A DNA stretch of 64,000 bases from NCBI GenBank assembly GCA_963969285.1, contig OZ017740.1, positions 251,921,586 through 251,985,585 on the forward strand. Direction: 5' to 3'. Positions 34,602 to 45,800 of this stretch are shown piece after piece (within the stretch, counting starts at the first letter, position 1; every line of letters starts with the position of its first letter). Source of the DNA: Odontomyia ornata. Taxonomy: Eukaryota > Arthropoda > Insecta > Diptera > Stratiomyidae. Below the pieces are notes generated by a model, which saw only the letters and a list, made by a program, of their open reading frames with translations, searched no databases and was not told the DNA's origin. A program made the position numbers and the translations under genes.

Positions 34602-35832
34602 CCAGGCCATTCTCCATTATTTTCAACAAATCACTCTCTAGTGGCATCTTTCCTTCTTACTGGAAATCTTCTTACTTAATACCAATACATAAGAAGAATG
34701 ATAAACGGTGTATTCAAAATTATAGATGTATTGCTATATTATCATCCATTCCAAAGCTTTTTGAACAAATACTTTGCAACAAGATCTCCCCTATTATAGA
34801 GCCGCGACTTCATGAAGAGCAGCATGGGTTCAGAAAAAATAGATCTATTGCAACCAATCTCCTCATCATGACATCAAGTATTCTGTGTGAGATGGAAAAG
34901 GGATTGATGCAATATATACAGATTTTAGCAAAGCATTTGATCGTGTAAATCATGAAGTTTTGATTAGCAAGCTCCGTAATTTTGGAATTACTGGTCGTTT
35001 ACTCAGTTGGATCCATTCTTACCTTAAAGACCGCACTCAAGTTGTCAAATTTCAAGGACGATTATCGAAACAAATTCATGTCCTCTCTGGGGTTCCTCAA
35101 GGAAGTCATCTTGGGCCTCTTCTATTTAATGATTTCATATCTGATCCCTCAACAGTTTTACATGATGTACCTCATCTTTTTTATCCAGATGACCTTAAAG
35201 TTGACCAAGTCATATCATCTCTATCCGATATGATGTTTTTCCAGTCCAAGCTTAACATTCTCTCTGAATGGTGTTACAACAACCACCTCTCTTTAAACTT
35301 GGAAAAATGCCAGGTGATAAGTTTTTCAAGAAAACGGAGCCTCCTTCTGTTTGATTATCACATCAACAACACAACACTTAATAGAGTCGATAACATTGCG
35401 GACCTTGGTGTTGTTCTGGATCAAAAGCTTCGTTTTAAACTTCAGTATAATGGAGTAGTATCCAGGGCTAATAAAATGCTAGGATTCATCAAACGAAGAG
35501 CTAAAGAATTCAAGAATATTTGGGTTACTAAATCACTATACGTCTCATTAGTACGCCCTATTCTTGAATATGCCAGCCTGATTTGGAGCCCTGTTTTTGA
35601 TATTCACGCTGACAGGTTAGAATCGGTCCAGAAACTATTTCTTCTTTTTGCCCTCAGATCCCTTTACGACCCTAGGAACTTCAACAGCCTACCATCATAT
35701 AACTATCGGCTCGATGTGCTAAATATGGCATCACTAGATTCTAGGAGAATGATGATGTCTGCATGTCTAGTATTCGATGTCCTCAGAGACAATATTAAGG
35801 TTCAGTATATAACAAAAAAAATTACTGAATGA
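34602..35832 (+). pseudogene. LINE ORF2, reverse transcriptase part
   Basis: The frame needs a second shift near 34920 (between EKG and IYTDFSKAFDRVNHE). It then runs open for 290 residues from 34960 with LSGVPQGSHLGPLLF, FYPDDLKV in place of YADD, and SLNLEKCQVISFSR. The change of the catalytic YADD to YPDD would destroy activity. Past 35832 sequence resembling the usual C-terminal tail continues in another frame. Confidence 0.85.
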
Positions 35833-36480
35833 ACCCCTAAGAATCACAAGACTTTCACCAATGCTTACCGTAGGTCGCCATCACACTACTTATGCGGACA
35901 ATGAGCCAATAAACAGATGTTGTAAAGCATTCAACGAGTTTAGTAAATATTACTCCCCGTCCATTTCCAAAACCTCATATAAAAATAATATCCTAAAATC
36001 CTTTCATTCCTCAATATAATTTGTATAATTGTGCGTAAAAATTAATGTATCATGAAAATGTATTGTTTTCAAGGTTTTTTTTTGTGTAGTAGTTTTATAT
36101 TATAAGGATATATCTTGTTTGGCAAAATAAATAAACAAATAAACAAAACCTGTTGGTCCTCGTATCACCTTATAACTAATTATGTGTACGTTACCAAGCA
36201 ATACGAGTATATCGTAAATTGCTGTCCCGGGATAGTTTTATGTTGCAAGTGGATACAACATACATCTAGCTGTGCCGATTTGAATCATCTATTGGAATTA
36301 ATATATCGTGTCTGAGAGACCATCCTGACGTGAATTTCAATATGTTCTGCCTGATTGTCACTCTGTGTAACATAACAGCAATTTGAATAAGCAATTTTTT
36401 CGAAGTTTAAAGAAATTAGCGAAGGAATTCATCTGATAATTTAAAAATCAATACCTATTTTCAATTTGCATTAGCTGCCA

Positions 36481-36530
36481 GGACTTACTCACCCCCTCAC
36501 GAGCGCTCATCGAGGAGGATGGGTAAGTAC
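36481..36530. repeat. GAGCGCTC hairpin of family A copy 2
   Basis: ACTTACTCACCC and GGGTAAGT form the stem base, the C- and G-rich arms CCTC/GAGG follow, and GAGCGCTC is at the tip. Both arms end in GTAAGT when read outward 5' to 3'. Confidence 0.75.
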
Positions 36531-37143
36531 CCTTTTGGATTGATGTCGATTTTTCTTTGATTTTCTTATATTTTTATATCCATACTAAATTTGTTTTATA
36601 TCCTTTTTTTTAATTGTTTATATATACAATTTTTTTTTAATTTTTTAATATATGTATATATTTTTTTTAAATTTTTGTAATATACACATAACACAGGATT
36701 TGGAATAGTAATTTTCACTAAAGCAGAGAGTGACATGTTTGTTCTGTTAAATAAAATGGATTGCTAAATTGAACCGTCGGTCTTTCCATTACGTCGGATC
36801 TGACCGGGTATAGGACCCGGTACGGTGGAAGGCTTTCCCCACCAAAAATGAGCTAGCTATCGGGCACACTCTAACCTTCTTTTTGTTTCAGGGAATCTCG
36901 CGGGTTGAGTGGCCTCGAGCAAGGTGCCTTTTTATGGCATAGGGTTATGTGATTCGCTCACATAACTCTATGAGATAAATTGATCATCGGTATATTTCTT
37001 TTCTGATGGGAAGGCTCATAAAAGTTATGTTGTTTGAGTTTTCCACTCAGAAGGGAAATATATGGCCACTGCAACATTTATGGATCTTGATCCGGTTAGG
37101 CGGGTGCGAGGGGTCACCACCACCATCCGGTTGTCCCACTCTT

Positions 37144-37196
37144 ATTTGTGGGCCATGTGAATCGTCGGGTAACGACGATTCTCATGGCCCACAAAT
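37144..37196. repeat. 24-base-arm hairpin inside family A copy 2
   Basis: ATTTGTGGGCCATG...ATCGTCG pairs with CGACGAT...CATGGCCCACAAAT with a single mismatch and a 5-base loop. Copies at 16570 and 46775 keep only part of it. Confidence 0.85.
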
Positions 37197-37360
37197 CAAG
37201 TCATTTTCCCTTTTGGTAGTTATCTACGATTTTTTCGACTTCGGTCGCCCGTTTTTTGAAACCCAAGTATTTGTGAATGTGAAATTCTTGTGCTGAGGGA
37301 ATGAACCCGCCCCACGACACCGCAATGCTAGCCTGCCAGCGCATTCATGCGTCCATTTGT

Positions 37361-38880
37361 AATGATTTTTATGTCTAAGTCCGAACGAGGAACCGATGGA
37401 TGGATGGTACCCACCGGTCAACCAATCCGTGCACCGTAATCATTTTCGCGGTGGCTGCTTGTCGGCCAGCTAGATCGGAGAGGATATCGGTCGCGGGTCT
37501 CCAAATGGATTACACTCATCTACAATTTTCAGCCACCAATAAATGCCCGTTTTCAAACGCGTCACCAAAACAAAACCATACGGGGAGGAAACCTACTTTA
37601 CGTTACTCCGTATTTCTTCATACAACCAGTCAAAGAACAAAAATCTAATCTCCATTTCGCGTTCCCGAATCTAACCGACGCGGTACCGAAAAGCACACTA
37701 CGATAACTTAAACCCGACGAAAGCTACGTTAGTAAAAAGGCAAAACCAACAAAGGTATCGCGTACCGCGCGCGACGCGAAACCAACCTCAGCGGATTCTC
37801 TCAAACCCTACCCTCGGGCCGGCATACTTACCATGCACTCTATTTCCCGCTGAAAGAAGGGAACCGCTGGAAAGGAAAGTCGTTGCTAGATTTAGCAATT
37901 CATGTTATATTTTAATGTTTTTTTTTTGTCCTACGAGTATCAATATAAAGGGTTTAATTCAACTTACGAGTAGTTAAATAATCTGCAATTATCTAATTCA
38001 TAGTAATGTTAAAGTAATCATAGTTAGCTCTCTTCTAAATTATTACGCATATTTATTGAATGTGGGTCTACTTTGACTCCTATGCTATGTGCCTAATGGA
38101 AATAATTGTTCTGTCAAAAAAAACTAGAACTTCATTTTTGCACTCAATATACGCAGGAAAAATTATATAAAACTGTTTAAACCTACAAAGATTTAATATA
38201 AAATCAACAAATGGAATGGAGATCTGGAAGGTTATATATTGTAATACCCAGATTAAATTCATTTAAATAAATATAATACTGATCAATATTATATTTAGAT
38301 AATCTTATGTACTTGTTTTATTTGTTGATTATAGATTTTGTAGGTAAGATTCATTTATTTATTTTTACGTATCTTCTTTTACTTACGTTAATTATATTTT
38401 GTCGTTTGTTTTATATTGTAGACCTCTGTAAATAACATAAAATAGTTATTCTTTTTTTTTCTTCAGCAGTACTTGTAAGAAGCTGCAAATTATTTAAAAT
38501 AATTTAAAAGGAATTTTAAGGATTGACTGTGTGAACCAATGTAATAGACATTCGCACTAAAAATTTATGATTGCAAACAAAATTTTCTAAACATTGTTGT
38601 GATCAACTTATTAACTTATAAATCCAAAAAGATTTATATAATCTCTAAATAAATAATACTGCTGAGTATAAGGTAAAGACAAATTAAACCAAATAATCGC
38701 AGCATTTTGCCCGTACCAAATTTTTCGTTAAAATTATATTTTAATAGCAAAAGCACATCAGAAACCCGCAAAAACATTGCTTTCTTATTGCTAATGTAAA
38801 TTCTATGGTAAGTAATGATGTGAGCACGAATATAAAGTTGGGTTTAGTTTGTTAGAAGGGCTGAAACTCATTACAAAGTT
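37361..38880. other. No gene recognised; CG-rich block at 37680-37850 then AT-rich
   Basis: The block 37680-37850 is notably richer in CG dinucleotides (GCGCGCGACGCG) than its surroundings, without an open frame of interest. The rest is AT-rich. Confidence 0.4.
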
Positions 38881-38965
38881 TTTTTCCCTTGAAAAGCCGT
38901 CGGGCCTTGCTTTGCTGTGTGAGCAGACGCGTTTCGACTCCTTTGGGCCATCTTCAGTGATGACT
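38881..38965 (-). repeat. Dispersed repeat with hammerhead-like core (copy 1)
   Basis: Minus strand: CTGAAGA, an imperfect 5-bp hairpin GGCCC-AAA-GGAGTC, then GAAACGCGTC. This follows the hammerhead order CUGANGA / stem II / GAAA with ACGCGU as a minimal self-complementary stem III. Copies lie at 53085-53145 and 58541-58590. Helix I is not evident. Confidence 0.5.
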
Positions 38966-39700
38966 ATTATAAAACTAATTCTAAAAATTACAATTCTTAT
39001 GAAATTAAATTAAAAGTTAATTGGAATGGAATTATGAAATTTTCAACTCATTAAAAAATCTTGCGAAGTGAAGTTGTAAGTTAAAATTATGTAAATGTAA
39101 TTTTAGAGTAAAAATTGCTTTTTGTAAGATCGAATCAGAAACTTAAAGGTAACTACCTTATAAATCATTATTTTTTTTGTTTGTCCTTCATTTGAGCAGC
39201 ATTTATTAGGTGTACTTCTTATCAGTTCATAGAACTTTATAAATCTTGTACTCACAAAATGGGTCCGACATCCAATGTACACATGTTTTCCGAATTGATA
39301 TGCTTAGTTCGGTTCCCATTTGTGTCGGGGTGGTCTTTAGCGAGGGAATAGTTGTCTTGGTTAAGCACGAACGTTTCGCCCACAACGTTTCGGTTGCTGG
39401 TGAAGAAGTTTTACAGCCCGGCAGCGAGCGTAGTATTGCGGCCACAAGTTACAGCAAAAATGCCGATGATTAACCACCCACTGCACTAGTTTCGCAGTTT
39501 AAGCAAGCGACGTTTGACGAGGGCTGCTATTGATTGTTTGACCGCAGTCGCTCTGCAGGACACATATATCCACCATCACAGTCGTTATTTCAACCAGTTT
39601 GCTGATAAGAAAAGCAATCAAGAAGCAAAGGAACTTTACTGGCGTTTATTACCGGCTTATCTTTTCATGACCTTCGTGAAGTCGTTTGTGCAAAATCACA
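38966..39700. other. No supported gene; weak open frames
   Basis: Frames of 60-75 residues on both strands near 39230-39470 do not match a family I know. On the minus strand CGAAACGTT occurs twice about 15 bases apart near 39375-39395, of a kind seen next to Penelope-type elements; this is only a hint. Confidence 0.35.
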
Positions 39701-39727
39701 ATTAGGACCGCTTCATAACGTGATCTT

Positions 39728-39950
39728 TCAAGTATAATTGCGTATCTTCACCAATGTAAAAATTGACAAGCCTCCGACGAAGATATCCCCAAAGGCTGCC
39801 GGGATTGCGAACGCATATTGCAGAGGCAGGAACAGACCGTGAATCTTCAATCGGCATACACAGCAGCCCCAAAACCCAGAAGAAATAATAAACGAATACA
39901 AGTACAATGAGTGCTACGCCACAGAAGAATTTTATCACCGAAAGAATTTG
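39728..39950 (-). pseudogene. DPM2-like fragment (dolichol-phosphate mannose synthase regulatory subunit)
   Basis: On the minus strand one frame reads GVALIVLVFVYYFFWVLGL (first transmembrane helix) up to IEDSR at about 39840. After a one-base shift the next frame reads GLFLPLQYAFAIPAAFGD and then a second hydrophobic helix, ending RNYT* at 39730. FVYY..WV.GL, the D-S motif, the FLP..YA.AIP block and the second membrane helix in this order fit DPM2, a small two-helix ER membrane protein that stabilises DPM synthase. No intron is seen, and the frameshift suggests a processed pseudogene or a sequence error. The N-terminal start is not clear. Just upstream a minus frame (40133-39990) with NLTEYIRSVIDRLTELERNL is unassigned. 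Confidence 0.6.
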
Positions 39951-40199
39951 ACGCTTTTAATAGCAGGAAAATAACACAATATGTAGCATTATACGCACCT
40001 ACTTCTGCCTCATTGTTCCCAATTTGATCTAAAACACCTTCATAATTTACCCTCGGACTCAAATTCCTCTCCAACTCAGTCAATCTATCGATTACACTTC
40101 GTATATACTCTGTAAGATTTCTAACCTGACAACTAATCGGAGATCGCCAACCCGCTCCCACGTTTTTTCTTTTTCCCGGACTATCACTTCTCTTCTTGG

Positions 40200-40361
40200 G
40201 TGGCGGCCACTACGTGTACACTTCACTGCCATGTGGCTGTCAAATCCTCTTGACATCCCACGACAAAATTGACGTGGGATGTGCGCTCGTCGCAACCAAC
40301 GTGAAATGACAAGCCACCTAGCAGCAAGGTGTGTTAGTAGTGGTCGCCAGCGGCGTCGCAC
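40200..40361 (-). mobile_element. Foldback MITE, copy 1
   Basis: The ends GGCGGCCACTAC...GCCATGTGGCTGTCA and TGACAAGCCACCTAGCAGC...TAGTGGTCGCC are inverted repeats. The centre has CATCCCACGACAAAATTGACG and GTGGGATG. The same structure lies inverted at 62791-62950. It is non-coding and about 160 bases long. Confidence 0.8.
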
Positions 40362-42105
40362 GATTCATTACACTGTATTGCGGTCCGACAAGGTGCTTCA
40401 CGATGACCCAAAAATGTTCGAGTTTTACGAACCGTCTCTGCCAAATTTTCACCATTTTTATAGTGAATTTTAATAATTTCAATGCGTTGTTGAAGCGTGT
40501 ATCATTCCATTTGTTAATGGCGTAGTTTCTTCTTGTCAAATGGCAAAAAAAATTCTGCTTCAAAAGTGACATCTACCGAAATAGCAGGCTATCCAAAATA
40601 ACACCTCTTATTGGAAAACCCTTTAAATCCAACATGACTGTGTAGCGAAAGGCTAAGAAACAAATCAATAGAACCAAAATTACCAAAGCACCACCCACAC
40701 CATATACATCCTTCCTGAAATTTTAATAAAACTAGATGCAGTCCGTCCAATATTATTCTCTTCTTTTTAAACATTCAGGGTATAACACCTTTTTATATAT
40801 TTACCTGAATGCAGAATTTTATGGCACCCATACAGGTTCATTCAGGAAAATTTAAAATTGACATACACTACTTTATTTTTCGACTGCTCAAGTATTCATT
40901 GCCCAGATACACCTGAAGACCTATGTGATTTCCTCCCGATTTTTTGGTTCACAAGTATCCTATCGCGAGGGATATGGACACGATTTTTCTATGATCTTTC
41001 TCTCCCCCTTCCTAACATCGAAAATGCAGCATCACTATCTTCCGTGAAAAAAATGTTCAGGGCTCACATCTTTGTATGGAGAGACCTCATAAGTGTTTCT
41101 ACGACTGCAAACATTATATTAAAACGCCCCTTCTGAGATTTTTACAATGTTTAATAACTTTAGATTCTATATTGCTGAGAAAACTTGCTTTGTCACAGAC
41201 GGACAGGCATCGATTTATGTAGATTTTTTTATAAAACCCTAGAAAAATAATTTTGGAATGGATATATAGTACAAAATAGTGTTGTACGTTTCACGACACT
41301 ATGAATATACATACGTTTTCACTATACAAGCAATAGTCGCATTTTCTGTACTACTAAAAACGTTTATTTTATTAGTCCCCACAAATTTGATTTAAATAGG
41401 CTTAATGCAATGCTATTTAAATCACAACCAGTTATTCATGCAACTAAGTACTTCAGATCCTTTTGAAAGTATACAGGAAGATTTTTACACGAATAGCATT
41501 CCAACAAAATAAATCTCCTAGAAATCCAAAATAATCAATACATAAGGAAATCAAATGAACATATATTTCATTATACAGGGTCAAGAATTCATCCCCTATC
41601 TCATTTTTCGTCCGAATAACAACGTGGAAACCCCAACGTCTATACAGTTGTACTGAATACTGAATTTGATTTAGTTGTCACTATTAATTTAGTATCTTGC
41701 AATTTGAGCGAATATATGATATCTTGTGAGTTCAGAAGGTAATATTCATCTATCGACGAGTCAAATCCAATTTAGTGTATTTCAAAGACACCGTTATAAT
41801 CTATAAAGAAAGCTTCACGTCAACTATCATTTGGAAGTATGCCTATAACTGAAAAATGTAATTAAAGAAATAATATCGACGGAGACAGTAATAATATAGC
41901 AATAAAATCTGTGTCAATATAGATGAACGCCAATCAAAGAAGTAATAGGTCAATGGTGGACAATATGTACTAGCTGCGGTTCATAATGGGACGCTGGAAA
42001 GCCCATATTATAATTTGAAATGCTATTTTTATTTCGACATGAAAATGAAAGTTTTTTCTCTGAGACGTAATTTGAATAAGAAAAAATATTTTCAGTATTG
42101 CTAGA
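40362..42105. other. AT-rich, downstream of RNaseZ; no gene recognised
   Basis: Contains a family C-like repeat around 41050-41290 (GAGAAAACTTGC, ACAGACGGACAGGC) and otherwise short frames. Confidence 0.45.
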
Positions 42106-42111
42106 TTTATT
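42106..42111 (-). terminator. Candidate poly(A) signal of RNaseZ
   Basis: AATAAA on the minus strand, about 150 bases after the stop codon. Confidence 0.55.
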
Positions 42112-42262
42112 TATATTGTTGCTAGATTAACATTCCCTTGTTCTTATAAAGCATTTTAAATAATTTTCAACACTGCTCCTTCTGTTTGCTTCCGGTTCTT
42201 GAATGTAAGCTACATAGGTGCCTATCTTATGATGAAGTTCAAACAATCCTACCGTTCTAATA

Positions 42263-42891
42263 TCACCGCACTGGACTATTTCGTAGTGCTTCCTGTTTTC
42301 TCCGCTCTATTTTCATCGCCCGTTTATACGCTTTTTGTTCCATTTCCTCATAATGTTCAGAGAATAGTATCTTCAAAGTAGGATACATTAAGTGTAGTAG
42401 CCCTAAATCGTTTATTGTCACCTTAAAAATTGGAAACATGCAAACTCTTGATTTAAGAAATAGTGGAAATAACTTACTTCCATATTGTCGAATGCAATGC
42501 CAACATTCGTCGCAAGTTCTTCATTGATTCTCGGAATTTTTGCATAGCGTTGACTAAAATGTGTTAATATTGTATACTTAGCCTTCATTTTACTCCCCTG
42601 ATTGATTGCTTCGGAAATAGTGCTATGTCGTTTTTTTCTCGCTTCCGCTACAAGTTCATCTTCCATAGTAGCTTCGTGAATCAGAATAGTCGAACCGTTG
42701 CCAAGTTCAACGAGTTCATCACAAGGTGCCGTATCACCACTATACGTTATTTTAATTGGATCGTTGGGATTCTTTTGATTTTCCAAAGTTATGGCTACTC
42801 CGTATGCATACGGACAATGCCGCACTAAACAAGATGCGATATTTCGAATTCCCATCTCAGTTAGAGTTTTATGTTCATATGGTATTTCTGT
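42263..42891 (-). CDS. RNaseZ: RNaseZ last two exons
   Basis: Exon 42891-42478 starts ACA GAA ATA CCA after TTTTAG and carries the histidine and aspartate motifs III-V. A 56-base intron (donor GAA|GTAAGTT, acceptor TTTTTAAG|GTG) leads to the last exon, which reads VTINDLGLLHLMYPTLKILF and a basic tail ending NSPVR*. That C-terminal MEVT...L..LYP.LK.LF arrangement is usual for this family. Reading through the small intron gives a false longer frame. Confidence 0.93.
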
Positions 42892-45800
42892 CTAAAATAA
42901 ATTTGATTATTAATATTGATGAAATTACAAGAATGTAATTTATGATGAAATTCAATTTCTGCAGCGAATTAAAATCATCCTTGTTTATCGAAGCAAATAT
43001 AGATGAATTGATTGGAACACAGAAATATTCATTTTTATTATCAGATACAATTTTTTTTCAATGTGTAGGTATTAAAAAACTTGTTTATTATGTTCGTAAT
43101 TGATTTCAGTTTCGCAAGATAATTCTGAAAAATAAAAAAAGAATAAAACATTCCTTTTAATTTTGCGTGTTTAATTTTATTTTCGTAATCGATTTTCGAC
43201 CGTTATCGTTCGAGCTGAAGAAAATCGAAATAACGGTCGAAAATCGATTACGAAAATAAAATTAAACACCTAAAATTAAAAGGAAGGTTTTGTTCTTTTT
43301 TTATTTTTGTTTATTATGCAAGTCAATATATTCATTGTTAACTAATTTGATACCAAATTTTATAATTTGAATCAAAGATCAAATACATTTCAACCTTGAT
43401 TTTAATTTCGTAGCTGGTTACATTTATTCTCGAAAAATTATACTCCGTGTGGGGCTTTCAGTCAACCCGACGACCGCGTCCTCAAGTAGCGGATAGAGGG
43501 TGCTCTAACTGGTTAACCGGCAGGTGCGTGGAAAAGAAAATGCCACTCGCTGATCTAAAACCGACTTCGAAGCACTGAGAACGCTCCACTTAGTATTTGC
43601 GTGTCATGGAACCAGGACAACAGCCTCGGATCGGATTGAATAAATGGCAACAACTATCGCAACATATAAAGGACTATTATTTTTGAACTTGGAATGCTAG
43701 ATCAATGAACAAACCAGGTGCACTGGGACATCTTCTGGATGAAATAAAGAAATATAGAATCAACATATTCGCAGTGTAAGAAACTAGATGGCACTGTGAA
43801 GACAAATTTGACATGCGAACGTACAGCGTGTTTAAAGCGGAAAACCGCAAGGAAGCTGTGAGTGGCTTTTATTGTTGATAGTGCATTTAAACAAATTATC
43901 ACTGACTTCAAGCCCGTTAACGAAAGGATCTGTGCGATTCGTATCAAGACCAAATTCTTTAATTTCTCGTTGGTCAACTGTCACGCGCCCACAGAAGACA
44001 AGGAGAAAGCAATCAAGGATAAATTTTACAGCACCCTGGAAAGCACTGTCGATGCATTGCCGTTAAACGACATTAAGCTTGTTCTAGATGGCTGCAATGC
44101 AAAAATCTGTCGAGAAATAGCGCATAGAGGAACAACCGGAGGGCGCAGCCTCCATGCAATGACCAGCGACAACGGGCAACGTCTTATAGACTTCGGTAAT
44201 ATCAGAGGTTTCACAGTAACCTTCGCACACTTGCTGCATCGAGACATCCACAAAAGAACGTGGGCATCCCTGAACGGTTGTAGTAATCGAGCAGTCGGTT
44301 AAGCAAACTGCTCGAAAACCACCATAATTATATTTAAAAAATAATTATTTAAATTTGCAATTAAAATTTGGACACAGCAACACCTTTATAACGCAGCTCA
44401 TCTACGAATTACATTCCCGCGATGCAATCTGCAGAGACTGATTAGCTGGCTCGTCAACTGCCGTTGCGACAGGTCCCGTAAGGTCACTGTTGGTAACCAA
44501 AGGGGGTTTGATACGGATTATACGATTACGCACGAGAACCACGATCAATAAAAAGTAGAATTCGATCCGTCTTTGATCAGATATTTTAATCGAACTCCTC
44601 TAATGTAGGTACGTTCTTATCCAAATATCAGCATCGAGCAAGAGAAAATTATCGTGCGCGTCGTCTCGGCCACCTAGTCGACAGCTTGCCGGGAACTTTA
44701 ACGCGAACGTGACCATTCTACCCGCTGGCAGTTGTCCCAAGAAGTGATTTATCTAGAAAGTGACCGTACTAGCGGGAAAGGAGCCAAATTTTTAATTCTA
44801 AATGGTCCTAAAATTTCCGTCGTTGAAAATTCATGGCGTTCCAAGTCTGCTTTTGATCGCCTCAGCGAGCACGCCGGGAGAACCGCGCCGGCAAGCGATG
44901 ATTAAAACGAAAAATTGGAATTTTGTAATCGTTTGGGAGGTATTTACGTCTCATTTAGTCGGGTCATGCGAAATAGCTAACGGTCTCGCGATTCGCGGTA
45001 GCATCTCACCTGTTGCGCGGTCGTTCATGGTTTACCTTTCGATGGCGTGAGATTTGTATCGGCTTTTGGCGGATCCAATAGATTGCATTCGATTTCTTAT
45101 TCATAGAAAACTAGTCTAGGACTTAAGCGCGAATTCGGTTCACGCTCAAATGCAAATTTCAGTTTACAAATTGCCCGGAAAAGAGTGTTGTAATTGGTGT
45201 CGAACAAGTGTGTAAAGGGCGTGAGAAAGAAAAAGGAAAAGTGCGCATGAAAGAGAAAGGAAAAGAAGTGACGTAGCACAAGAGCAAAAGTGCAGTACAT
45301 TTGTGAAACCTTCGATTCGCACATTGAACTTGAAATAACAGAGAAAGACCTTCAGGTGTCTTTTTCACCAAGTCGCGCGTTGGTCGGAAAGAAAATTCGC
45401 AGTCTTGAGATTGTGCATCCGTTAGAAACCGCATTATCTGGTTGCCAACTACTTTCACGGCAAACCACCACTTTCGATATCACTGGTGGTTACGGCACAA
45501 GTGGGACCGATTTTCCTGACTTTTCTCTGTTTTCCATTCGACAAGATAAATCTTAAAGATTGCTCGTAACTGCAATGAAGTGGACACATTGTCTGGATCT
45601 TTGCAGTATGGAATGCGTTACGACCCTGAACTTGATCTTGCGGCGAGCTTCAAACTGTTATTCCTTTCATCCTAATTCGTATTCAGTGAAAACCCAAACT
45701 TATGAAAATGTTGACTCGGTAAAATTGTTTCCGTTTATTACTCAAACTAAAACACCATCAAAAAATTTATCGAGTAAGCCAGATTGGAGTGCAATCCTAA

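Larger units (their letters stand above)
32000..36150 (+). mobile_element. Jockey/CR1-type LINE, plus strand, inactive
   Basis: The 5' part (32000-33000) is diverged. A cysteine-rich start (KCSTCKKCQSHSQC near 32588) looks like the PHD-type finger of CR1-group ORF1. The ORF1 tail reads WTELPAEYLAVDFD...NKFVRPQ* and stops near 33198, overlapping ORF2. ORF2 holds endonuclease and RT broken by frameshifts. The 3' end is an A-rich AATAAATAAACAAATAAAC run near 36125-36145. The 5' boundary is uncertain. Confidence 0.75.
36480..37360 (+). repeat. Family A element, plus copy 2
   Basis: Hairpin at 36481-36530, spacer, then TCTGACCGGGTATAGGACCCG at about 36799, GAGCTAGCTATCGGG, TATGGCATAGGGTTATGTGATTC, ATATATGGCCACTGC, GGATCTTGATCCGG and GCCCCACGACACCGCAATG. 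Same order as the other copies. No protein is recognisable. Confidence 0.7.

Noticed and set aside
39220..39470. Conserved protein in the 72-75 residue frames on both strands
   Set aside because: Neither frame matches a family I know and both are open by composition; may be transposon sequence.
42418..42477. RNaseZ frame read through into FHYFLNQEFACFQFL
   Set aside because: This is the 56-base intron; a GTAAGTT donor and TTTTTAAG acceptor join to a conserved C-terminal exon.
44802..45050. 82-residue frame as a gene
   Set aside because: Short, without motif, within an inserted block of repeats.
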